Of a stretch of DNA of 13,939 bases, positions 1 through 7,422 are shown one piece after another. The notes under the pieces were generated by a model. It was not told where the DNA came from. It worked only from the letters and a program-made list of their open reading frames with translations, and ran no database searches. The stretch spans positions 186,321 to 200,259 of the forward strand of contig FR900999.1 of NCBI GenBank assembly GCA_000437915.1. The letters run 5' to 3'. The stretch comes from Subdoligranulum sp. CAG:314. GTDB lineage: Bacteria; Bacillota; Clostridia; Christensenellales; CAG-314. How positions within the stretch are numbered: position 1 is the first letter of the stretch; every line of letters begins with the position of its first letter. Both the position numbers and the translations under genes were made by a program.

Positions 1-2
1 GT

Positions 3-668
3 CAGCAGGAAGGCGAGAATGCCGATGACAGAAAATTTAAAATGACTGCCAATCTAGATAAATATCATAGATTTGATTGGGGCGTTCCTCCTGTAAGTAA
101 AGGGGATTGGGCATTTTTGTTGCACATGATTTATTCGTTGCGCAATAATGGCAGAATTGCGACTGTTGTACCGCACGGCGTTTTATTCCGTGGAGCGTCA
201 GAGGGTATGATTCGAAAGACTGTCGTTGAGAAAAACCTGCTCGATGCTGTCATAGGACTTCCTGCCAATCTGTTTTACGGTACGTCTATTCCTGCTTGTA
301 TAATGGTATTGAAGAAGAATCGCAATATAAATGATGTGCTGTTTATTGATGCTTCCGGCAAGGACGAGAATGGTAATTTCCGTTATAAGAAGGATAAAAA
401 CAAAAATATCCTTGAAATGAAGAATGTTGAGGATATTATAAAGGCGTACGAAGAACGCAAAGACATAGAGCATTTTGCTCATGTCGCTACATTTGATGAA
501 ATCAAAGAAAACGATTTTAATCTCAATATTCCCCGTTATGTTGATACTTTTGAAGAGGAGGAACTTATCGATATTGATGAGGTCCAAGGGAATATTGAAA
601 GCTTAAAAAAAGGGATATCTGAAGTTGAAGCCAAAATGGCAGAATATTTAAAAGAACTCGGACTTTAA
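3..668 (+). CDS. hsdM: Type I restriction-modification DNA methyltransferase subunit HsdM, C-terminal part (5' end outside window)
   Basis: The reading frame is open from the window edge to a TAA at 666-668, so this is the last 221 or so residues of a longer protein. An internal ATG at 42 is not the true start. The visible part carries the C-terminal hallmarks of HsdM: a GDWAFLLHM segment, VVPHGVLFRG, AVIGLPANLFYGTSIPACIMVLKK, VLFIDAS and, near the end, LNIPRYVDTFEEEE, followed by a charged helical tail (about residues 175 to 208 counted from the ATG at 42). In the family, HsdM methylates adenine in the bipartite site read by HsdS and is also needed for cleavage by HsdR. The catalytic NPPF/Y motif and AdoMet-binding motif lie upstream of the window and cannot be checked. 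It is the first visible gene of the RM operon; 48 bases separate it from the next small gene. Confidence 0.95.
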   Translation, partial: QQEGENADDRKFKMTANLDKYHRFDWGVPPVSKGDWAFLLHMIYSLRNNGRIATVVPHGVLFRGASEGMIRKTVVEKNLLDAVIGLPANLFYGTSIPACIMVLKKNRNINDVLFIDASGKDENGNFRYKKDKNKNILEMKNVEDIIKAYEERKDIEHFAHVATFDEIKENDFNLNIPRYVDTFEEEELIDIDEVQGNIESLKKGISEVEAKMAEYLKELGL

Positions 669-716
669 ATTTCAATCTATATTTATATTAATAATAAGAA
701 TTAAGAGGTAAAGTTA

Positions 717-953
717 ATGAAAAGGATTGTTACTTATGATGTTAAGCAGGGAAATGATTACTCTGCATGGTAAGATTATGTTGAAAAAATAGGCGGTAGA
801 AAGATTACGGAATCTACATATGAACTGAATACAAGTCTTTTACAAGAAGGTTTTGAAAATAGATTACGTTCTTTATTTAATAAAGGCGATAACGTGGATT
901 ATATTTCTGTAAACAAAGATAATGACCTTTATTGGAAAAAGATTATCATTTAA
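717..953 (+). pseudogene. Cas2-like/SinR-type small protein, interrupted by an in-frame TAA
   Basis: An ATG at 717, preceded by AGAGG about 10 bases upstream, opens a frame that begins MKRIVTYDVKQGNDYSAW and hits TAA at 771-773 (codon 19). The same frame then continues without a stop to TAA at 951-953 and reads like the rest of one protein (DYVEKIGGRKITESTYELNT, then an LRSLF..GDNVDYISVNKD segment). The opening beta strand ending in TYD, the STYEL strand in the middle and the late D-x-V-x-Y-I strand resemble the ferredoxin-like Cas2/VapD/SinR group. The gene would be about 78 codons. The TAA most simply replaces a tyrosine codon (TAT or TAC). The 3' part has no Met, so there is no obvious restart. 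It lies between hsdM and the TIR gene. Assignment to the Cas2-like group is by fold-pattern resemblance and is moderate. Confidence 0.6.
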
Positions 954-977
954 TTAGTACTTATGGGGGAAAAGGTA

Positions 978-1628
978 ATGACTTACGAAGAAATTAAAAA
1001 GAAGATAGAAGCATGCACTGACTTAGGTATTGTAGAAGAAAAAGAAACTGGAAATAGTAAGCAGTTGCGCTTAAGTAACGGCGCGATTATTAACTGTTTT
1101 AGGACGGGTACACACAATGTCCAGGGTAAAAACCAGCAGCAAGTTAAGGATATACTGGATGGGAAAGTAACTACCGGAGGGCGTAAAGTTTTTGTTGTCT
1201 ACGGTCATGACGAAATTGCGCGCACTCAACTTGAAGCAATGCTCAGGAGATGGGATTTAGACCCTATAATTTTGGACCAGCAAGCATCCAGTGGACAAAC
1301 TATAATCGAAAAACTGGAAGAGTACGGCGCAGATGTCGGTTATGCCATTGTTTTGGCAACACCCGATGATGAAGGAAAAGCAGTTAATGAAGAGTCGTAT
1401 AAGTTTAGGGTAAGACAAAACGTAGTGTTAGAACTTGGAATGTTTCTTGCAAAATTAGGCAGAAATAAGGTTGCTATCTTGCTAAAGGAAAATAAAAATT
1501 TTGAAAAGCCCTCTGATATTCAGGGTTTGATTTATATTCCATTCCAAAATAAGGTGGATGAAGTAGCAATAAACCTCATCAGGGAGCTTTCAAGGCAGGG
1601 TATTAATATAGACTCTGGCAGAATTTAA
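978..1628 (+). CDS. TIR-like domain protein (predicted nucleotide-binding/NADase effector)
   Basis: This is a 216-residue protein if it starts at ATG 978, which follows GGGGGAAAAGG closely. An ATG at 963 is also in frame but has no visible ribosome site. Residues 70 to about 205 match the TIR_like family (PF10137 type, as in Cap12): KVFVVYGHDEIAR at 70-82, IILDQQASSGQTIIEKLEE at 97-115, YAIVLATPDDEG, and RQNVVLELGMFLAKLGR. The glutamate in TIIEK (E111) is at the position of the catalytic Glu of NAD-cleaving TIR domains. Residues 1-60 form a separate domain with KQLRLSNGAIINCF and TGTHNVQGK, reminiscent of TBP-like nucleic-acid-binding folds such as the RNase HIII N-terminus; that is inference. 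No membrane segment is seen. In the family, such TIR domains hydrolyse NAD+ or bind cyclic nucleotides in anti-phage defence. Its position inside an RM operon suggests a linked defence role. Confidence 0.85.
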   Translation: MTYEEIKKKIEACTDLGIVEEKETGNSKQLRLSNGAIINCFRTGTHNVQGKNQQQVKDILDGKVTTGGRKVFVVYGHDEIARTQLEAMLRRWDLDPIILDQQASSGQTIIEKLEEYGADVGYAIVLATPDDEGKAVNEESYKFRVRQNVVLELGMFLAKLGRNKVAILLKENKNFEKPSDIQGLIYIPFQNKVDEVAINLIRELSRQGINIDSGRI

Positions 1629-1696
1629 ATAGCCATTTAGCGATGGAGAAGGTACTGGCTTGCATCACTTTTTTTCGTGAATTTTTAGAGGAGGTG

Positions 1697-1846
1697 ATGA
1701 CAATCAAAAAACAAAGTAATTTGAAAAGTATATTGATTTTTATGGCGTTTTTATTTGAGTGCGCATCCCTTGCCATTGAATTTTTAATAAGCGAGGATGC
1801 AAGCCTGCTTACCGCACTCCATTTTAAACATAGGTACATAGTATGA
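1697..1846 (+). CDS. Small hydrophobic protein overlapping hsdS start (uncertain)
   Basis: A strong ribosome-binding sequence (AGAGGAGGTG, ending at 1696) sits directly before ATG 1697, with unusually short spacing. The 49-residue product has a basic N-terminus (TIKKQSNLK), one hydrophobic stretch (SILIFMAFLFECASLAIEFLI, about residues 10 to 30) that could span the membrane, and a tail ending HFKHRYIV. Its TGA overlaps the ATG of hsdS by four bases (ATGA), an arrangement typical of translational coupling, and hsdS itself has no good ribosome site. That context is the main support. The frame also extends upstream to an ATG at 1643, which lacks a ribosome site. I do not recognise the family. 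It could be a small leader peptide that drives hsdS translation, a toxin-like membrane peptide, or a chance ORF. Confidence 0.4.
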   Translation: MTIKKQSNLKSILIFMAFLFECASLAIEFLISEDASLLTALHFKHRYIV

Positions 1847-3132
1847 ACCAAACGATTAGGGCAAGGATTGAACAAATAAAAAGAGGGGGAATCCCCGAAG
1901 GGTACGAAAAAACGCCTTTCGGGATTTTTCCATGTGATTGGGACAAAAGTACACTTAAAAAGTTGGGCAAATTTGCAAAGGGTAAGGGAATTCCTGGGAA
2001 AGAAATGAAAAACGAAGGAATTCCATGCGTGAGCTATGGTGATATTTATATGAAGTATAATTATCATTTCAATCAAGCCAAAAGTTTTATTGACAGAACC
2101 ACAGCGGATGAAAGTATTCAAGTCGGTAGAAATACTTTGTTGTTTACAGGGACAGGGGAAACTGCGGAAGAAATAGGGAAATGTGTGTGTTATACAGGGT
2201 CTGATGATATATATGTCGGTGGAGATATAATAATATTTAGTTCCGTTGAGGTTAGCCCTGTTTTTATAGCTTATCAACAATATTTACCTTTTGCCATAAA
2301 ACAAAAGTCTGGGTTTGGACAAGGTCACTCCGTAGTTCATATTTATAAAAGCGATTTGGAAAAATTGTATTGCGCTTATCCGAAATCAAAAGCTGAACAA
2401 GAAAAGATTGCGGAGATTTTGCAGGAACAAGACCGCCTTATTGAACTCAAAGAAAAGCTGATTGAAGAGAAGAAAAAACAAAAGCAATATCTGATGGAGG
2501 TTCTTCTGACAGGTAAAGTTCGTTTGCCTGGCTTTACCGATGAGTGGATAACAGATAAACTGAAAAACCATATACGTGTTTTGAATGGCTTTGCTTTTCA
2601 AAGTAGTTCATATGAAAGAGAAGGAAAATTTAAAGTCATTACAATAAAAAACGTTAAAGAAAATAGTTTTAACACTGAAGATTGCGATAAAATTAGTGTT
2701 TTACCAGAAGGAATACAGACTCATCAATTATTAAAAATTGGAGATATTTTAATGTCATTGACAGGAAATGTCGGCAGAGTTTGCATTGTAAATGAAAAAG
2801 ACTGTTTATTAAATCAGAGAGTTGCTAAGGTTGTTTGTTTAAATCAAAATGAAACTGGCTGGATTGTTCAATTATTAAATAGAAAACATTTTGTTATAGA
2901 AATGCAAAATTGTTCTTCAGGAGCTGCACAAGCAAATTTAAGTGTAGGCAGTATATATGATTATGCTTTTGTGTCTCCTAAAAATAAGGATGAGAAAATT
3001 GCAATAGCAGATATTTTAATTAAAGCTGATGATGAATTAGATCTTTTACAAAAAGAGCTTGAAGAGCAGAAGAGAAAAAAGCAGTTCTTGATGCAATTAC
3101 TTTTAACGGGAATTGTCAGAGTGAAAGCTTAA
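1843..3132 (+). CDS. hsdS: Type I restriction-modification specificity subunit HsdS
   Basis: This is a complete 429-residue specificity subunit with the classic duplicated layout. TRD1 is at about residues 25-180. The first conserved helical region (AEQEKIAEILQEQDRLIELK through KKQKQYLMEVLLTGKVRLPGF) is at about 185-232. TRD2 is at about 233-380. The second conserved helix, in the same style (KIAIADILIKADDELDLL through KKQFLMQLLLTGIVRVKA), closes the protein. In the family, each TRD reads one half of a bipartite DNA target, the helices set the spacing, and HsdS assembles with two HsdM and two HsdR subunits. The ATG at 1843 is the only start after an in-frame stop and overlaps the preceding small ORF, so translation is probably coupled. 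TRD2 (about 2560-3000) is visibly richer in A and T than TRD1, as expected if it was acquired by recombination. The recognised sequence cannot be predicted from this alone. Confidence 0.95.
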   Translation: MNQTIRARIEQIKRGGIPEGYEKTPFGIFPCDWDKSTLKKLGKFAKGKGIPGKEMKNEGIPCVSYGDIYMKYNYHFNQAKSFIDRTTADESIQVGRNTLLFTGTGETAEEIGKCVCYTGSDDIYVGGDIIIFSSVEVSPVFIAYQQYLPFAIKQKSGFGQGHSVVHIYKSDLEKLYCAYPKSKAEQEKIAEILQEQDRLIELKEKLIEEKKKQKQYLMEVLLTGKVRLPGFTDEWITDKLKNHIRVLNGFAFQSSSYEREGKFKVITIKNVKENSFNTEDCDKISVLPEGIQTHQLLKIGDILMSLTGNVGRVCIVNEKDCLLNQRVAKVVCLNQNETGWIVQLLNRKHFVIEMQNCSSGAAQANLSVGSIYDYAFVSPKNKDEKIAIADILIKADDELDLLQKELEEQKRKKQFLMQLLLTGIVRVKA

Positions 3133-3157
3133 GTATTTTAGTGGAGGAAAATTGATT

Positions 3158-3514
3158 ATGATATTTTATAATTCTAATGGGGAGCCTATAGCTTATTCCG
3201 AAGATTTGGATACTATTTATTTGTTTTCAGGCGAGCCTGTTGCCTACTTCTATAGTGGGGCGATCTATTCGTTTAAAGGACATCATTTAGGATGGTATGA
3301 GAATGGCTGGGTAAGAGACCATTATGGAAGGTGTGTATTTTTTACAGGAGATGCTACGGGAAGCGGCCCAGTACAGCCTGTGAAACATGTTTTGCCTGTT
3401 AAAAGCGTTAAAAGAGTGAAACCAGTAAAATGCGTTAGGCAGATTGCAAGAATAAAAGCTGTTAAGTCGTTAAGCTGGTCGCAGTTATCAAATAAAAATT
3501 TCTTTTTTCAATAA
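3158..3514 (+). CDS. 4-fold beta flower domain protein
   Basis: The product is 118 residues from ATG 3158, with GGAGG at 3143-3147 ten bases upstream; a TTG at 3152 is a less likely start. Residues 1-72 show short similar strands repeated about four times: FYNSNGEPIAYSEDLDTIYL, FSGEPVAYFYSGAIYSFKG, HHLGWYENGWVRDHYGR, CVFFTGDATGSG. This is the pattern of the 4-fold beta flower family, small proteins seen in bacterial accessory regions. Residues 75-108 form a basic, regularly spaced tail in which Pro-Val-Lys or Val-Lys recurs every few residues (GPVQPVKHVLPVKSVKRVKP and on), and the end is SLSWSQLSNKNFFFQ. The function is not known to me. It lies between hsdS and hsdR with gaps of 25 and 15 bases, so it is transcribed with the restriction genes. 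The basic tail suggests nucleic-acid or membrane contact, which is inference only. Confidence 0.8.
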   Translation: MIFYNSNGEPIAYSEDLDTIYLFSGEPVAYFYSGAIYSFKGHHLGWYENGWVRDHYGRCVFFTGDATGSGPVQPVKHVLPVKSVKRVKPVKCVRQIARIKAVKSLSWSQLSNKNFFFQ

Positions 3515-3529
3515 ATTTAGGTGATTGAA

Positions 3530-6500
3530 ATGTTGGACTATACGATATTTAATGAACGACCGGAGTCGCAGGATAGGGCAATTAAAGAATTGCAGGCGAT
3601 GGGGTATCAATATATTCCAAGGGCGGAAGCGGAGAAGAAGCGCGGACATTTATCTCGTGTACTTTTCCCTGATGTCATGCATGAATTCCTGTCTTCACAG
3701 TCATTTACATACAGGGGCAAAGTCTGCCCTTTCTCCGACGACGCAATAGGAGAGGCGATCCGAGAATTGGACGCTCCCTTAGAAAAGGGCCTTATGTATG
3801 CGAGCAAAGCAGTGTATGATCGTTTGGTTTACGGCAAGAGTTGTGAAATCCATCTTTATGACGGCAATGCACAGTCTTTTGATATTTCCTATATAGATTG
3901 GGAGCATCCTGAAAAAAATATATGGCAGGTAACTGAGGAGTTTTCGGTTGAAAGGCTAAACGGTAAATTTGCTCGCCCCGATATAGTCATTCTAGTAAAC
4001 GGAATACCGCTTGCTGTCATTGAATGTAAAAAGGCAAGTGTTGATGTGGAAGAGAGCGTGAAACAGAATGTACGCAACTGGCAGCCTGATTATATTCCAC
4101 AGCTTTTCAAATTTGCTCAGCTTGTCATTGCGGCAAACCCTGATACCGTAAAATATGGTACGGCGGGAACAACGCAGGAATATTACTGTAAATGGCATGA
4201 AGAAGACAGAGAGTGGCAGGAAGATAGCGCGAAAAGATATATCGGTGACAGCCATATAACAGAACAGGACAGAGTGCTTGTGTCTTTACTTTCGCCTAAG
4301 CGTTTTTTGAATTTAATACGCCACTATATTCTTTATGATGGAGGCATAAAGAAAGTCGCAAGATATCAGCAATTTTTCGGTGTGGAAAATGCTATGAAAA
4401 GAATTTTAGGGGAGGACGGTTGTTCTTCCCGCGGTGGCGTAATCTGGCATACTCAGGGTAGCGGTAAGTCGCTGACAATGGTAATGCTGGTTAAAAGAAT
4501 TTTGGCGGAAAAGCGGATACACTCGCCAAGATTTGTCTTAGTGTGCGATAGAATTAATCTGATTAAGCAATTAAGGGATAATTTTGTCCATACGGGTATG
4601 AATCCCACAGAGGCAACGACGGGTAAAGGACTTATTGCGCTTTTAAAGGACGAGGGCAATATAATCATTGCAACAACTATAAATAAATTTGAAACAGCAG
4701 CAAAGTCAAAGACAAAAATCGCTGACGAAAATATCTTTTTGTTGGTTGATGAAAGTCACCGTTCTCATACCGGCGATTTCCACAATATGATGAATGATGT
4801 GTTGCCTTTGGCTTTCAAAATTGGGTTTACCGGAACCCCGCTTTTAAAAAAAGATAGAAATAACACTTATTTAAAGTTTGGTAAACAGATAGGTGAAGCT
4901 TATCGTTTTGAAGAGGGTATTCGTGACGGCGTAATTGTTCCGCTCGTCTATGATGGCAGGGTTGTTCCTCAGCAACTTTCAGGACAAGATAAAATTAATG
5001 AATTCCGAGACAGAATACTTGCTCCTTTAACTGAAGAACAGAAAGAGGATATGAATAACAAGTGGACGAGGTTTGTTGCGTTAGCTCACACTTCGCAGCG
5101 TATTTCTATGATTGCACTTGATATTCATGAACACTTTTTAAAATATTGCAAACCTCGTGGTTTTAAAGCAATGGTCACAGTTTCGTCCAGGGCAGTTGCT
5201 GTTCAGATGGAACAGGCAATCAATAATATAGGTGGAGTAAAGGCCGCTGCGCTTATATGCAGGGAATCCGGTTCCGGAGATAGCGACGGAGATGGCGGTA
5301 ATTTATCTGTATCGGATAGTTCAATTATAAATAATTTTTTCAAGAATGAAGTCGAACCGCGATTTGGTCAGAATTATGATGACTATGAGGAATATATAAA
5401 GACTAATATTTGCGGCGGCGATGATGTTGATATTGTTGTTGTGCAGAGTATGTGGTTGACAGGATTTGATGCTCCTCCCCTGGCAGTACTTTATGTAGAT
5501 AAATCTATGAAAGACCATACTTTGTTGCAAGCTATCGCAAGGGTAAATCGAATTTATCCAGGAAAAGATTTTGGCCTCATCGTTGACTATTGGGGGTTGT
5601 TTGCAAAACTCAGTAGTGCTTTAGACATGTATAGCGATCAGAACTCGGGGTTATCAGGTTTTAACCCGGAAGATTTGGAAGGGTCAATTCAGACAGCCAA
5701 AGAAGAGAAGGACAGACTTGAAAAATCTTATAAGGAACTTTGGACGATTTTTAGCGATGTGGATATTGATAAAAATAGTTTTCGTGCTTGGGTTGATTTC
5801 TTTGATAAGGGAAATGATGAAGATAGCATAAAAGCACGTAAGAATTTCTATGAAAAGTTATCGTCTTTTTCTAAAATGATGACTCTTGCAGTAAGCAGTT
5901 ATTCGCTTTATCAAATGACTGGCTCTGATATTATGAGTCAATATAAATCCGATTTGCTTTTTTTCCAAAAGTTGCGTGCTGAGCTTATGAATATCTATCA
6001 GGAGAAAGTTAATTTCTCTAAGTACGAAGATTCAATAAAAAATCTGTTGAACACGTTTGTTACTTCTGAACCGGTTGAGATTGTTGTTGAGCCTATAGCG
6101 TTGCATGATAAAGCGGGGATGGAGAAACAGCTCGAAAAAATTGATGGTAAAAGGGCGCGTGCGGCATACATACAAACTCGTGTAGTATCAGAATTAGAGG
6201 CAAGAAAGTTTGATGATCCATTGACCTATAAGCGCTTCTCTGAGCGTATCAGGGATACGCTGGCTGAATATCGTAGGTCGCGTGATGAAAATGCATATTT
6301 TTTAAATATGCAAAGAATGGCTGATGATCTACGTGAAGGTTTTACGGGTAACAGTTATCCCTCCAATATTGACAGGGATAGCGACGCAAAAGCTTTTTAT
6401 GGCGTTTTGGTCGATGCACTAACAAAAAATAATAAGACAGATGAAGCCTATGATGAAGATATAGGCTTATTGGCTCTAAATATCAAGAAAGAAATTCAAT

Positions 6501-6670
6501 CTCTTGCCAGGGTTGATTGGCGTACAAGTGTCGCCATAAATAAGAAGATGAGACAGGCGATAGAAGATTTTTTGTGGGATTTTTGTGATGAACACAAAAT
6601 AGAGATTGATTTGGATACAATGGATCTCTTAATCGAAAATACTATAAAAACTGCAATGAGCAGGTACTGA
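3530..6670 (+). CDS. hsdR: Type I restriction endonuclease motor subunit HsdR
   Basis: This is a complete protein of about 1046 residues. ATG 3530 has AGGTGA seven bases upstream; the in-frame GTG at 3521 lies inside that ribosome site and is less likely. The N-terminal nuclease domain has the PD-(D/E)xK core: D151 in RPDIVIL and E165-C-K167 in AVIECKK. The SF2 translocase follows: Walker A TQGSGKS with K313, motif II LLVDESHRSH with D407-E408, motif III GFTGTPL, and motif VI QAIARVNRIYPGK with R671 and R674. A helical C-terminal region (from about residue 720 on) is the part that usually docks on HsdM/HsdS. The enzyme pumps DNA using ATP and cuts at a distance from unmethylated sites. Motifs and length are intact, so restriction looks functional. 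It is followed after five bases by the metallopeptidase gene. Confidence 0.96.
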   Translation: MLDYTIFNERPESQDRAIKELQAMGYQYIPRAEAEKKRGHLSRVLFPDVMHEFLSSQSFTYRGKVCPFSDDAIGEAIRELDAPLEKGLMYASKAVYDRLVYGKSCEIHLYDGNAQSFDISYIDWEHPEKNIWQVTEEFSVERLNGKFARPDIVILVNGIPLAVIECKKASVDVEESVKQNVRNWQPDYIPQLFKFAQLVIAANPDTVKYGTAGTTQEYYCKWHEEDREWQEDSAKRYIGDSHITEQDRVLVSLLSPKRFLNLIRHYILYDGGIKKVARYQQFFGVENAMKRILGEDGCSSRGGVIWHTQGSGKSLTMVMLVKRILAEKRIHSPRFVLVCDRINLIKQLRDNFVHTGMNPTEATTGKGLIALLKDEGNIIIATTINKFETAAKSKTKIADENIFLLVDESHRSHTGDFHNMMNDVLPLAFKIGFTGTPLLKKDRNNTYLKFGKQIGEAYRFEEGIRDGVIVPLVYDGRVVPQQLSGQDKINEFRDRILAPLTEEQKEDMNNKWTRFVALAHTSQRISMIALDIHEHFLKYCKPRGFKAMVTVSSRAVAVQMEQAINNIGGVKAAALICRESGSGDSDGDGGNLSVSDSSIINNFFKNEVEPRFGQNYDDYEEYIKTNICGGDDVDIVVVQSMWLTGFDAPPLAVLYVDKSMKDHTLLQAIARVNRIYPGKDFGLIVDYWGLFAKLSSALDMYSDQNSGLSGFNPEDLEGSIQTAKEEKDRLEKSYKELWTIFSDVDIDKNSFRAWVDFFDKGNDEDSIKARKNFYEKLSSFSKMMTLAVSSYSLYQMTGSDIMSQYKSDLLFFQKLRAELMNIYQEKVNFSKYEDSIKNLLNTFVTSEPVEIVVEPIALHDKAGMEKQLEKIDGKRARAAYIQTRVVSELEARKFDDPLTYKRFSERIRDTLAEYRRSRDENAYFLNMQRMADDLREGFTGNSYPSNIDRDSDAKAFYGVLVDALTKNNKTDEAYDEDIGLLALNIKKEIQSLARVDWRTSVAINKKMRQAIEDFLWDFCDEHKIEIDLDTMDLLIENTIKTAMSRY

Positions 6671-6675
6671 TTGAT

Positions 6676-7389
6676 ATGATTTTAACAATAAATCTGAATT
6701 CCAAAGAATATCCTGTTGAAGTGATTTGGAAAAACATAAAAAAAGTACGGCTCAAAGTGTTCGCTTCAGATGAGATTAAACTGTCTGTGCCGGAAAACAC
6801 TCCGGAAAGTTGGGTTGCAGATTTTTTAGCAGACAAAAAAAGTTGGTTAGAAAAGAAAATAGAAGTATTTGAGATGACTCGTCCTATCGAGAAAGAGGAG
6901 CATATTGTGTCTGGCTGCTCGACTCGAGTTCTTGGTCGCCAAATGACTATTTATGTCGTAAGATCAAATAAGAAAGGTGTAATAATCGAAGATTCTTCAA
7001 TAATTATCAGTACTACTGAGGATAATCAAGCTGATATAGATAAGCAGTTTGATAATTGGTGGCAAAGGCAGGCTAAACAATATTATCAGTCTGTTTTGGA
7101 TAAGCTTTATCCGATTATAAGCAGGCACAATATTATAAAACCCACAATATTAGTTGCTAAAATGCAGACATTGTGGGGAAGTTGTAGCAGAAAGTTATGC
7201 AAGATTAATCTAAATTATTATCTCTACAAGGCGAGTGTTGCGTGTATAGAGTATGTTGTTTTCCATGAAATGATGCATTTGATGTACCCTAATCACGATA
7301 AGAATTTTTATGAGTTCTTGACAATATACATGCCCGATTGGAAAGAAAGAAAAAAACAGCTTGATTATGAATTTGTGTTGGGAGTTTAA
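6676..7389 (+). CDS. YgjP/SprT-like metallopeptidase (DUF45 family)
   Basis: The 237-residue product carries H197-E198-M-M-H201 followed by H207 in LMYPNHDKNFY, the zinc-binding HExxH-x5-H arrangement of the YgjP/DUF45 (M48-like) peptidases. Other family landmarks are the N-terminal beta part (VEVIWKNIKKVRLKVFASDE, in place of the usual R.s.RR.sl.i), MQTLWGSCSRKLCKINLNYY before the catalytic helix, and PDWKERKKQLD after it. ATG 6676 is only five bases past the hsdR stop, with a weak AGGT upstream, so translation is likely coupled to hsdR. Members of this family are often encoded beside type I hsdR genes. The substrate is unknown; cleavage of a DNA-protein complex or of HsdR itself are inferences. 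It has no signal peptide, so it should be cytoplasmic. Confidence 0.88.
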   Translation: MILTINLNSKEYPVEVIWKNIKKVRLKVFASDEIKLSVPENTPESWVADFLADKKSWLEKKIEVFEMTRPIEKEEHIVSGCSTRVLGRQMTIYVVRSNKKGVIIEDSSIIISTTEDNQADIDKQFDNWWQRQAKQYYQSVLDKLYPIISRHNIIKPTILVAKMQTLWGSCSRKLCKINLNYYLYKASVACIEYVVFHEMMHLMYPNHDKNFYEFLTIYMPDWKERKKQLDYEFVLGV

Positions 7390-7422
7390 TTTTTATCCGC
7401 TTAAGAAAGGGGAGAAGCTCTT

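Noticed and set aside
1603..2280. Long minus-strand ORF of 225 residues
   Set aside because: It lies antisense to the TIR gene end and hsdS, has no family resemblance, and is a shadow of hsdS.
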